A stretch of DNA of 16,932 nt, taken from contig DATGKF010000040.1 of NCBI GenBank assembly GCA_035294785.1, positions 1 through 16,932 of the forward strand, written 5' to 3'. Shown piece after piece: positions 8,470-14,632 of the stretch. The notes below the pieces were generated by a model, which saw nothing but the letters and a program-made list of their open reading frames with translations, made no database searches and was not told the origin of the DNA. The translations under genes and the position numbers were made by a program. This DNA is from Poindextera sp035294785 (lineage in GTDB: Bacteria; Pseudomonadota; Alphaproteobacteria; Caulobacterales; Caulobacteraceae). Within the stretch, counting starts at the first letter, position 1; each line of letters opens with the position of its first letter.

Positions 8470-8492
8470 GACGGCTTTTGGCGGCCGATGCA

Positions 8493-8516
8493 TAGCACGC
8501 GGGACGTGCGGTGCTA
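8493..8516. promoter_or_regulatory. Small dyad between divergent peptidase and alkyltransferase genes
   Basis: TAGCAC (8493-8498) and GTGCTA (8511-8516) are perfect inverted 6-bp arms with a 12-nt spacer in the 61-bp divergent gap. A TAGGAT box sits at 8515-8520, just before the alkyltransferase ATG at 8531. It may be an operator or chance; nothing else supports it. Confidence 0.25.
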
Positions 8517-8530
8517 GGATCGTCGCCGCC

Positions 8531-9106
8531 ATGACCGGTCAGGGATTTTGCCTGTTCGACACCGCCGTCGGCGCTTGCGCCGTCGTCTGGGGCGCGCGCG
8601 GCATCGTCGCCGTGCAGTTGCCGGAGGCGGACGCCGCGCGGACCCGGGCGCGCATCGCCCGCCGCTATCCCGGCGCGGTCGAGCACGAGCCGCCGGCGGC
8701 GGTGGCCGAGGCCATTCACGCGATGACCGCGCTGATCGCCGGCGAGCGACGCGACCTTTCCGCGATCCCGGTCGACCTCGACGCCGCCAGCGACTTCCAG
8801 CGCGCGGTCTATGCCGTCGCCCGCGCGATCCCGCCCGGCGAGACGATGACCTATGGCGAGATCGCCAGCCAGGTCGGCGACGCCTCGGCCGCCCGCGCCG
8901 TCGGCGAAGCGATGGGCAGGAATCCGGTCCCGATCATCGTGCCCTGCCACCGCGTGCTCGGCGCCGGCGGCAAGCTCACCGGCTTCTCGGCCAACGGCGG
9001 CGTGGCGACCAAGCTCAAGCTCCTGGAGATCGAAGGCGCCGCCATCGGCGACGAGGCGCCCCTCTTCGGCGACCTCCCCAGAGCGGTGAAGCCGGCGCGG
9101 CGCTAG
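8531..9106 (+). CDS. ogt: Methylated-DNA--[protein]-cysteine S-methyltransferase
   Basis: A 191-residue suicide DNA-repair protein that transfers alkyl groups from O6-alkylguanine (and O4-alkylthymine) to its own cysteine. The active-site motif IVPCHRV is at residues 136-142 with Cys139 as acceptor. The DNA-binding helix motif ARAVGEAMGRNP (121-132) includes the arginine finger Arg122, and TYGEIA lies at 107-112. The N-terminal ribonuclease-H-like domain is present (residues 1-85), while Ada-type regulatory and metal-binding domains are absent, so this is the stand-alone Ogt/MGMT form. The open frame extends 63 nt upstream of the ATG at 8531 without homology. A clear ribosome site is not visible; the TAGGAT box ending 11 nt before the ATG would be consistent with a leaderless or very short-leader mRNA. 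The gene is divergent from the peptidase. Confidence 0.94.
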   Translation: MTGQGFCLFDTAVGACAVVWGARGIVAVQLPEADAARTRARIARRYPGAVEHEPPAAVAEAIHAMTALIAGERRDLSAIPVDLDAASDFQRAVYAVARAIPPGETMTYGEIASQVGDASAARAVGEAMGRNPVPIIVPCHRVLGAGGKLTGFSANGGVATKLKLLEIEGAAIGDEAPLFGDLPRAVKPARR

Positions 9107-9134
9107 GCGCACCAAACCTCCGCCGCCGCATCGC

Positions 9135-9170
9135 TTGACGGACCCATATCCGTACGGTTATGGATAGAAT
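9135..9170 (+). promoter_or_regulatory. Promoter and operator of the arsR-SRPBCC operon
   Basis: A TTGACG -35 box at 9135-9140 is followed by a 20-bp near-perfect palindrome at 9144-9163, CCATATCCG-TA-CGGTTATGG, with a single mismatched pair. Possible -10 boxes are TATGGA (9159-9164, spacer 18) or the AT-rich GATAGAAT ending at 9170. The dyad lies on the promoter and 33 nt before the ArsR start codon. That is the usual arrangement for an autorepressing ArsR-family regulator, which blocks RNA polymerase by binding its own operator. The operator role is inferred from position and symmetry. Confidence 0.6.
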
Positions 9171-9196
9171 GATAACCGGCGAGCTATCGATCCCAG

Positions 9197-9523
9197 ATGT
9201 CGAACGGTCTCCAGGATGAGCTCTTCCGGTCGCTAGGCGATCCCACGCGGCGGGCGATCTTCGAGCGGCTGTGCCGCGAGGGCGAGCAGACGGTCGGGGC
9301 GCTGACCGCGGACGCCGGCGTCTCGCAACCGGCGGTCTCCAAACACCTCGGCGTGCTGAAGCGGGCCGGGCTGGTGAGCGAGCGGCGCCAGGGTCGCCAG
9401 ACCCACTACAGCGCCCAACGGAGCGCGCTTGCGCCGCTGCTCGACTGGACGCGCCGGATGACCGAGTTCTGGGAGGGGCGGTTCGACGACCTCGAAGACC
9501 TGCTGAAAAGGATGGACCAATGA
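9197..9523 (+). CDS. ArsR-family HTH transcriptional regulator
   Basis: A 108-residue winged-helix repressor. LFRSLGDPTRRAIFERL (residues 9-25) is the typical ArsR opening. The recognition region VGALTADAGVSQPAVSKHLGVLKRAGLV lies at about 36-63, followed by the wing ERRQGRQTHYS. It has only one cysteine (Cys26) and lacks the ELCVCDL metal-binding motif, so it is not a classical arsenic or cadmium sensor. It belongs to the subgroup paired with SRPBCC (AHSA1) proteins. The stop overlaps the ATG of such a gene by 4 nt. The ATG at 9197 has a poor ribosome site (GGCGAG about 13 nt upstream). Autoregulation through the upstream dyad is likely. The inducing ligand is unknown and may bind the partner protein. 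Confidence 0.93.
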   Translation: MSNGLQDELFRSLGDPTRRAIFERLCREGEQTVGALTADAGVSQPAVSKHLGVLKRAGLVSERRQGRQTHYSAQRSALAPLLDWTRRMTEFWEGRFDDLEDLLKRMDQ

Positions 9524-9930
9524 CCAACGTCGCCACCGAAACCCGCTCTGTCGTGGTCGAGCGGGAGATGCCCTATCCGCCCGAAAAGCTCTGGCGCGCG
9601 CTGACCCAGCCGCATCTGCTGGAAGGGTGGCTGATGAAGAACGACTTTAGCCCCGCCGTGGAGCATCGCTTCAAGTTCAGCGGCGACTGGGGGGCCGTCG
9701 ACTGCCGGGTCCTCGAGGTCGAACCGAACCGGAGGCTGGCCTACACCTGGGGCGCGATGGGGCTCGAGAGCGTCGTCACCTGGACGCTCACGCCAACGCC
9801 TGGCGGCGCCAGGCTGCGCATGGAGCATGTGGGCTTCAGGCCGGACCAGGAGCAGGCCTACCGCGGCGCGACGGCCGGCTGGCAGCGGATGGTCGGCGCG
9901 CTCGAGGACCTCCTGGCGCGAATCGACTAG
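9520..9930 (+). CDS. SRPBCC-domain protein (AHSA1 / activator of Hsp90 ATPase homologue 1-like)
   Basis: A 136-residue single-domain protein of the START/Bet v1-like fold, which forms a hydrophobic cavity for small ligands. The start VVVEREMPYPPEKLWRALTQPHLLEGWL (residues 11-38) and the tail HVGFRPDQ...GATAGWQRMVGALEDLL are hallmarks of bacterial AHSA1 proteins. The name comes from homology to the eukaryotic Aha1 C-terminal domain, but no Hsp90 role is implied here. Its ATG overlaps the ArsR stop (ATGA), a very common ArsR-SRPBCC gene pair in proteobacteria whose function is largely unknown. Protein family is certain, function is not. Confidence 0.92.
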   Translation: MTNVATETRSVVVEREMPYPPEKLWRALTQPHLLEGWLMKNDFSPAVEHRFKFSGDWGAVDCRVLEVEPNRRLAYTWGAMGLESVVTWTLTPTPGGARLRMEHVGFRPDQEQAYRGATAGWQRMVGALEDLLARID

Positions 9931-9973
9931 GGGGGCCTGTCCTCAATTGTGGAAGGCGGCGCACAAGCAAAAT

Positions 9974-10025
9974 CCCTTCTCCCGCTTGGGGGAGAAGGTG
10001 ACCGCGAAGCGGTCGGATGAGGGGT
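9974..10025 (+). repeat. Palindromic repeat unit, left copy (CCCTTCTCCC...GGATGAGGGG)
   Basis: A 52-nt unit of the same family as at 6180-6343. It carries CCCTTCTCCC, loop GCTT, GGGGGAGAAGG, then a perfect 6-bp hairpin GACCGC-gaa-GCGGTC and CGGATGAGGGGT. It starts 43 nt after the SRPBCC stop codon, so its hairpins may end or stabilise that transcript. Confidence 0.85.
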
Positions 10026-10078
10026 CGCGCCGAGCCGTCCGGTTAGCGTAGCGCCGGCGCGACCGCCCCTAGCATTGA

Positions 10079-10158
10079 CCACGAACGAACACGGAAAACA
10101 CGAACGAGATCAACCCGCGGGGCCGCAGCTGCCGTTCGTGTTCGTTCATTTTTCGTGG
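10079..10158. repeat. CACGAACGAACAC-type inverted repeat, innermost layer
   Basis: Left arm 10079-10106 and right arm 10133-10158 both begin CCACGAA and end AACACGAACG when oriented alike. They differ by a rearranged A-rich middle (ACGGAAA versus AAAAATGAA). The loop of about 26 nt includes GCAGCTGC, itself a palindrome. Its lower G+C content sets it apart from surrounding DNA. Confidence 0.75.
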
Positions 10159-10210
10159 TTCCTCCTCCCGCGCCGAGCCGCCGCCAGCGTCATCCGGATA
10201 GGTCTGAGAG

Positions 10211-10265
10211 ACCCCTCATCCGCCCCCCTTTCGGGGGCCACCTTCTCCCCCAAGAGGGAGAAGGG
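10211..10265 (-). repeat. Palindromic repeat unit, right copy (inverted)
   Basis: Reverse-complement orientation of the unit at 9974-10025: ACCCCTCATCCG, a variable hairpin GCCCCCC-tttc-GGGGGC, then CCTTCTCCCCCAAGAGGGAG and AAGGG. The outer box sequences are conserved, while the variable hairpin has changed on both sides so that pairing is kept. Confidence 0.85.
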
Positions 10266-10406
10266 ACGCCGGGGAAATCGCCTTTGAGTCAAAGGCTGCG
10301 TCCTCGGCTCAATTGAGGACAGTCCCCAGGGGCCGGCGCTGCGGCGGCCTGGACAGAACCCGCCGCAGCCTGTTCCTTGCCGGCCGAAGACAAAGGGCCG
10401 GGCTCG

Positions 10407-11495
10407 ATGCCGCTCTCCGACCAGGAACGCAAGGCGCTGCGCGAACGCTGCGAGGTCGTTTTCTACGGCTTTCGCACGCCGACGCCGGCCGATGAGTTCC
10501 AGATGCTGGCCGACTGGTGCCGCGCGGGCGACGTCGCGCACGACGACTATGGCGAAGGCGCCCTGATCGAGGACTTCGAGCGGCGCATCGCCGATCTCAC
10601 CGGCAAGGCCGCCGCCGCCTTCTTTCCCAGCGGCGTCATGGCTCAGCTGACGGCGATACGGATCTGGACCGAGCGCGCCGGCCTGGCGCGGTTCGGCCTG
10701 CATCCGACCTCGCACCTGATCGGCCACGAGCGCGAAGCCTATCAGGCGGTCTTCGGCCTGCATGGCGCCGTGATCGGCGATCGTCTCAAGCCCATGACCG
10801 CGGCCGACCTCGAGAAGGACCGCTCGCCGCTCGCCTGCCTCATCGTCGAGTTGCCGATCCGCGAGGCCGGCGGTCAGCTGCCGAACTGGGAGGAGCTGGA
10901 AGCGCTCAAGGAAGCCTGCCGCGCCCGCGGCGTCACGATGCACATGGACGGCGCGCGGCTCTGGGAAAGCCGCGCCTTCTATGGCCGCTCCTATGCCGAG
11001 ATCGCGGAGGGCTTCGCCTCGGTCTACGTCTCCGCCTACAAGGGGATCGGCGGCATCGCCGGCTCGGTGCTGGCCGGCGATGATGACGTCATCGCCGAGG
11101 CGCGCCTCTGGCGGCGGCGCATGGGCGGGACCCTCGTCCACCAGAGCCCGATGATCGCTTCGGCCGCCATGCGCCTCGACGCCCGGCTGGCGCAGATGGA
11201 CGCCTGCTACGCCCGCGCGCTCAGCCTGGCCGGGGCGTTCTCCGCCGTTCCAGGGCTGAAGGTGAACCCGAGTCGGCCGCACACCAACATGATGCACCTC
11301 TATTTCGAGGCGCCCGCCGAAGCGGTGATGGAGCGGCGCGACGCCATCGCCGAGCGCGACGGTGTTTGGGTGATCGGCGGGCCCAAGCCGGCCGAGGTCC
11401 CCGGCTGGTGCGTGAGCGAACTCTACGTCGGCGACACCCTGGTCGACCTCGCGGACGCGGAGGTCCTCCCGCGGGTGCGCGAGCTGCTGGGCTGA
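10407..11495 (+). CDS. Threonine aldolase-like PLP-dependent enzyme (beta-eliminating lyase family)
   Basis: A 362-residue fold-type I PLP enzyme related to low-specificity threonine aldolases, which cleave threonine or allo-threonine to glycine and acetaldehyde. The cofactor lysine is Lys212 in SAYKGIGGIAGS. The HMDGARLWES motif at 179-188 provides Asp181, which contacts the pyridine nitrogen, and the HDDYGEG segment at 45-51 corresponds to the family's D-x-YGEDP region. It is somewhat longer than typical bacterial LtaE, and GLxAPxGS is replaced by GIGGIAGS, so substrate specificity may differ. An in-frame TTG at 10377 could add ten residues; I chose the ATG at 10407, preceded by AAAGGG about 10 nt upstream. 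The gene sits alone, downstream of the nested repeats, and converges with the hydrolase gene. Confidence 0.87.
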   Translation: MPLSDQERKALRERCEVVFYGFRTPTPADEFQMLADWCRAGDVAHDDYGEGALIEDFERRIADLTGKAAAAFFPSGVMAQLTAIRIWTERAGLARFGLHPTSHLIGHEREAYQAVFGLHGAVIGDRLKPMTAADLEKDRSPLACLIVELPIREAGGQLPNWEELEALKEACRARGVTMHMDGARLWESRAFYGRSYAEIAEGFASVYVSAYKGIGGIAGSVLAGDDDVIAEARLWRRRMGGTLVHQSPMIASAAMRLDARLAQMDACYARALSLAGAFSAVPGLKVNPSRPHTNMMHLYFEAPAEAVMERRDAIAERDGVWVIGGPKPAEVPGWCVSELYVGDTLVDLADAEVLPRVRELLG

Positions 11496-11545
11496 CCGGG
11501 GGCCGGCTGGTCTTGCCGTGAAGCCGCCGCCGCGCCGACTCCTTG

Positions 11546-11643
11546 CCGTCATCCTCGGCCGGAGCGGAGCGGAGTGCCGGGGACCTATGAACACCGATCG
11601 ATCCGGTGTTCATGGGTGGCCCGAACAAGTCGGGCCATGACGG
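11546..11643. repeat. 98-bp palindromic intergenic element between convergent genes
   Basis: Outer boxes CCGTCAT (11546-11552) and ATGACGG (11637-11643) enclose an inner hairpin ATGAACACCG-atcgatc-CGGTGTTCAT (about 11587-11613) and a further hairpin GGCCCGA-acaag-TCGGGCC (11618-11636). The left half carries a degraded counterpart (CCTCGGCC...GCCGGGGACC). It lies 50 nt after the aldolase stop and 12 nt after the end of the hydrolase gene on the other strand, so it is well placed to act as a bidirectional terminator. Similar boxes are, from memory, frequent in alphaproteobacterial genomes. Confidence 0.75.
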
Positions 11644-11655
11644 TTTAAAGTGACG

Positions 11656-12435
11656 CTACCCGGCCAACCGCCCCACCGCGTCGGCCACTTGGGCGGTTTT
11701 CTCGAAGATGACCATGTGGCCGGCCTCGGGGATGGAGACGAGCTGGGCGCCGGCGATCTTGCGCTTGAACTCCTGGGCGTAGACCGGCGGGATCAGCTTG
11801 TCGGAGTCGCCCCAGACGAGGATCGTCTTCGCCTTCACCCGATAGAGCCGCCCGGCGAGGCCGCGCTCGGGGATGGGGAAGAGAATCCGGCCCGCCATGC
11901 CGAGTTGGCGCGCGTTGTTGACCAGGTAGGTCTGCAGGAAGTTGGGGTCGGAGACGTCGCGGCCGGCGGTCATCATCGCCGCGCCGGCGGTGGCGTCATG
12001 GAACAACAGCGCCGGCATCTCGAACGGCAGGGTCGAGAAGATGTCGGCGATCGGGTGGTCGTCGAGCCAGAGCCCCGCCGGGCAGATCAGCGCCAGGCGG
12101 CTGACGTCGTTCGGCTGCACCGCCGCCATCTCGGCCGCGATCATGCCGCCCATCGAGTGCCCGACGAGCACCGGATCTGTCAGCGCCAGCGCCGCGGCCA
12201 CGTCCCAGGTGTGGAGCGTGATGTCGAGCATGTCGCGGAGTTCGGGACACTCCTGGCTCTCTCCGTAGCCGGGCAGGAACGGAGCGTAGACGTGGAAACG
12301 CTCGGCCAGCTTGGCGACGAACGCGTCGTCGTCGGTGAGGCCGCCGGCGCCGTGCAGGAAGAGGAGCGGCTCGCCGGAGCCGGCCTCGACGTACTGGACG
12401 GGGACGTGTTGGGTTTGGACGGTCTTGATCGCCAT
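11656..12435 (-). CDS. Alpha/beta hydrolase
   Basis: A 259-residue cytosolic hydrolase with the complete catalytic set: nucleophile Ser94 in GHSMGG (92-97), acid Asp210 or Asp212 in WGDSDKLIPP, and His240 in EAGHMV. The oxyanion motif HGAGG is at 28-32. The layout matches the lactonase, esterase and C-C hydrolase branch (MhpC/epoxide-hydrolase-like), which act on small esters, lactones or ring-cleavage products. A GGAGA ribosome site overlaps the end of the upstream LLM gene, whose stop codon is only 4 nt before this ATG, so the two are an operon. Paired with a flavin monooxygenase, a plausible role is hydrolysis of the ester or lactone that enzyme makes; this is inference. Confidence 0.9.
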   Translation of the reverse strand: MAIKTVQTQHVPVQYVEAGSGEPLLFLHGAGGLTDDDAFVAKLAERFHVYAPFLPGYGESQECPELRDMLDITLHTWDVAAALALTDPVLVGHSMGGMIAAEMAAVQPNDVSRLALICPAGLWLDDHPIADIFSTLPFEMPALLFHDATAGAAMMTAGRDVSDPNFLQTYLVNNARQLGMAGRILFPIPERGLAGRLYRVKAKTILVWGDSDKLIPPVYAQEFKRKIAGAQLVSIPEAGHMVIFEKTAQVADAVGRLAG

Positions 12436-12439
12436 CGGC

Positions 12440-13717
12440 CTATTCTCCGGGAACCAGGGCGCCGCGGGCGGCTTCGGCGGCGTCGCGCTCGGAGGGCAGC
12501 CGCCCGGCGCTCAGCGTCGGGATCGGGTGGCACCAGAAGCGGCCGTCGTCGTCGAACTCGGGGAAGATGCCGCGCAGCTTGGGCATCACCTTCTCGGCGA
12601 ACAGCTTGGTCGAATACATGCACTTCTCGGTCGGCATGTTGCCCACGTGCATGAGGCAGAAGACGTTGCCGACGTGGAGGCCCTTGATCATCTCCTCCAT
12701 CCGCTGGCGCACCGTCTCCGGCGAACCGGCGATGACGTGGCCGCCCTCGATGAGGTCCTTCCAGGTGAGCTCGGCGAAGCCGCCGCGCTGGGGCGCGTAC
12801 TGCGACAGCGCCCCCGACTGGATCGTCTTGATGGTGCGGTAGCCCGGCGCGTCGGCGAAGCCCGGATAGACGTGCAGGCAGCGGTTGTAGAAGTAGTTCA
12901 CGTGCGGCCAGTAGAGCCGCTCGGCCTCCTCGTCGGTCTCGGCGACGCAGATGGTCTGCGCGAAACCGGCCCGATAGGGGCTCTTGTCCGGAGCGCCCTT
13001 CTCCTCGACCCGGCGCCAGTAGCCCTCCATCAGCGCCTTGGCGCGGAGGTAGCCGGTGAAGCTGAGGTAGGAATACGAATAGGTGTTGTCGATGCAGAAG
13101 TCGTAGGTCTCGACCGAGCCGCCGCCGGGGATGTGCACCGGCGGATGCGGCTGCTGGATCGGCCGCGGCCAGATGTTGACGTGGCGCAGCTTGTTGTAGC
13201 GGCCGTTGAAGGCGAACGGCTCGCGCGTCGTCCAGGCCTTGATGATCAGGTCGTGCGCCTCGGCGTACTTCTCGCGCGTCAGCGACGGGATCTGGCCGTA
13301 GCAGTAGTTGGTGTCCATCGAGGTGCCGACCGGGAAGCCGGCCACCAGGCGCCCGCCGGAGATGCAGTCCAGCATGGCGAACTCTTCCGCCACGCGCACC
13401 GGCGGGTTGTAGAGGGCGATGGAGTTGCCCAGGACGACCAGAGCCACGTCCTTGGTGCGACGGGCAAGGCCGGCGGCGATGATGTTCGGCGAGGGCATGA
13501 TCCCATAGCCGTTCTGGTGATGCTCGTTGACGCCGATGCCATCGAACCCGACCGTGCCTGCGTATTCGAGCAGGTCCATGTAGGTGTTGTAGACCTCGTG
13601 GCTCTTCACCGGGTCGAACAGCTTCTGGTCGATGTCGACCCAGACCGAGCGGTTCTTCTCGCGGAAATCGTCCGGCAGGTAGGGCCAGGGCATCAGGTTG
13701 AACCAGGTGAACTTCAT
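12440..13717 (-). CDS. LLM-class flavin-dependent oxidoreductase (bacterial luciferase-like monooxygenase)
   Basis: A 425-residue TIM-barrel flavoprotein. The start MKFTWFNLMPWPYLP, the VGFDGIGVNEHHQNGYGIMPSPN segment (about 56-79) and SGGRLVAGFPVGT (about 120-132) are characteristic of luciferase-like monooxygenases. AGSPETVRQRMEEM near 340 is the usual C-terminal motif. These enzymes use reduced FMN (some use F420) with oxygen to hydroxylate or to insert oxygen in a Baeyer-Villiger manner. The flavin is normally supplied by a separate reductase; none is encoded in this window. It is longer than the 330-360 residues typical of the family, with a tail of about 40 residues. A GGAG ribosome site lies about 9 nt before the ATG at 13717. 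It leads an operon with the alpha/beta hydrolase and is divergent from the SDR/sterol-reductase genes. Confidence 0.92.
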   Translation of the reverse strand: MKFTWFNLMPWPYLPDDFREKNRSVWVDIDQKLFDPVKSHEVYNTYMDLLEYAGTVGFDGIGVNEHHQNGYGIMPSPNIIAAGLARRTKDVALVVLGNSIALYNPPVRVAEEFAMLDCISGGRLVAGFPVGTSMDTNYCYGQIPSLTREKYAEAHDLIIKAWTTREPFAFNGRYNKLRHVNIWPRPIQQPHPPVHIPGGGSVETYDFCIDNTYSYSYLSFTGYLRAKALMEGYWRRVEEKGAPDKSPYRAGFAQTICVAETDEEAERLYWPHVNYFYNRCLHVYPGFADAPGYRTIKTIQSGALSQYAPQRGGFAELTWKDLIEGGHVIAGSPETVRQRMEEMIKGLHVGNVFCLMHVGNMPTEKCMYSTKLFAEKVMPKLRGIFPEFDDDGRFWCHPIPTLSAGRLPSERDAAEAARGALVPGE

Positions 13718-13849
13718 CTTCGGTCTCCGCTTGGCCCGCGCGGGCGGGTTCCTGATCGGCGTTCAGTCGAAACGACCCTAGGACGGGACCCGCGGCGAAG
13801 GCAAGAAAGCGCTGGCCTCACGCGGCCGGCGCGTGGACAAATCCGCGCG
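13718..13849. promoter_or_regulatory. 132-bp divergent control region between LLM and SDR operons
   Basis: Both operons must start in this gap. It holds a 12-bp perfect palindrome GCCCGCGCGGGC at 13734-13745, immediately upstream of the LLM ribosome site. I see no convincing -35/-10 pair on either strand and no regulator gene adjacent. Shared control is possible from geometry alone. Confidence 0.35.
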
Positions 13850-14632
13850 ATGGGGCGCGCGTCGTTTTCTTCCCGCTACGGGCCATGGGCGGTCGTGGCC
13901 GGGGCGTCGGAAGGGCTGGGCGCGGCGTTCGCCGCGGCGCTGGCGGCGCGGGGCGTGAACTTGGTGCTGCTGGCCCGCCGCGCGGACCGGCTCGAGGCGG
14001 TCGCCGCGCCGCTCCGATCCCGCGTCGACGTGCGCGCCGCCGCATTCGATCTGGCGAGAGCCGATCTGGCCGACGCGCTCGCCGCGCTGATCGCCGACAT
14101 CGAGGTCGGCCTCGGCGTCTTCAACGCCGCCTTCGCGCCGGTCGGCGAGGTCGTCGATCGGCCGGTCGAGGATCTGGAGCGCGTCGCCCAGCTGAACGTG
14201 CGCGGCCCCGTCGTTTTCGCCCGCACGCTGGCCCCGGCGATGGTCGCGCGCGGCCGCGGCGGGATCGTCCTGATGTCGTCGCTGGCGGGCTTGCAGGGCG
14301 CGCCGCGCATCGCGACCTACGCCGGCTCGAAGGCGTTCAACATCGTCTTCGGCGAGGGTCTGTGGGCGGAGCTGCAACCGCGCGGCGTCGACGTGCTGGT
14401 CTCCTGCGCCGGCGCGGTGCGGACGCCCGGCTACGCCGCCGCGGCGAGCGGTGATGCGCCCGGAACGCTGGACGCCGATGTCGTCGCCGAGCGGACGCTG
14501 GCGGCGCTGGGCAAGGGGCCGGTGGTGACGCCGGGCGCGACGAACGGCCTGGCGCGGTTCGCGATGACGCGGCTGTTGCCCCGCCGCGCGGCCATCGGCG
14601 TGATGGCGCGCTCGACGAAGGACCTCTCGTGA
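13850..14632 (+). CDS. Short-chain dehydrogenase/reductase (SDR)
   Basis: A 260-residue classical SDR using NAD(P)(H). The cofactor motif GASEGLG is at residues 18-24, with Arg43/Arg44 at the end of beta-2 (LLARRADRL) suggesting NADPH preference. The usual NNAG is FNAAF (91-95), and the catalytic Ser144, Tyr157 and Lys161 are intact (LMSSLAGLQGAPRIATYAGSK, 141-161). The N-terminal style resembles 3-oxoacyl-CoA or 17-beta-hydroxysteroid dehydrogenase type 12 relatives, but this cannot be settled by eye. The ATG at 13850 has no clear ribosome site. Longer in-frame extensions run antisense through the LLM gene and are rejected. Its stop overlaps the GTG start of the sterol-reductase-like gene, so the two are co-translated. 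Confidence 0.9.
   Translation: MGRASFSSRYGPWAVVAGASEGLGAAFAAALAARGVNLVLLARRADRLEAVAAPLRSRVDVRAAAFDLARADLADALAALIADIEVGLGVFNAAFAPVGEVVDRPVEDLERVAQLNVRGPVVFARTLAPAMVARGRGGIVLMSSLAGLQGAPRIATYAGSKAFNIVFGEGLWAELQPRGVDVLVSCAGAVRTPGYAAAASGDAPGTLDADVVAERTLAALGKGPVVTPGATNGLARFAMTRLLPRRAAIGVMARSTKDLS

Larger units (their letters stand above)
9932..10327. repeat. Nested inverted-repeat element, about 396 bp, filling the arsR-aldolase gap
   Basis: The 476-bp gap between genes holds concentric inverted repeats. The outermost arms are 18 nt at 9932-9949 and 10310-10327, sharing a perfect 13-mer CTGTCCTCAATTG and matching 17 of 18 positions. Inside lie the 9974-10025 / 10211-10265 pair and, at the centre, the 10079-10106 / 10133-10158 pair. 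No open reading frame with recognisable protein similarity lies within. The outer arms resemble terminal inverted repeats of a miniature transposable element, but I see no clear target-site duplication, so mobility is a guess. Confidence 0.7.

Noticed and set aside
6271..8517. 748-codon open frame on the plus strand opposite the prolyl oligopeptidase
   Set aside because: The minus strand carries all catalytic motifs and a signal peptide; the plus frame is a codon-composition shadow.
10075..10287. 70-codon open frame in the repeat region
   Set aside because: It consists entirely of inverted-repeat sequence with no ribosome site and no protein-like features.
6180..10327. CRISPR array made of the repeated units
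   Set aside because: Only four copies in two inverted pairs far apart, with no regular spacers and no cas genes.
12311..13849. Upstream extension of the SDR frame by 513 codons
   Set aside because: It is antisense to the LLM and hydrolase genes, with no homology; SDR proteins normally begin where ATG 13850 places it.
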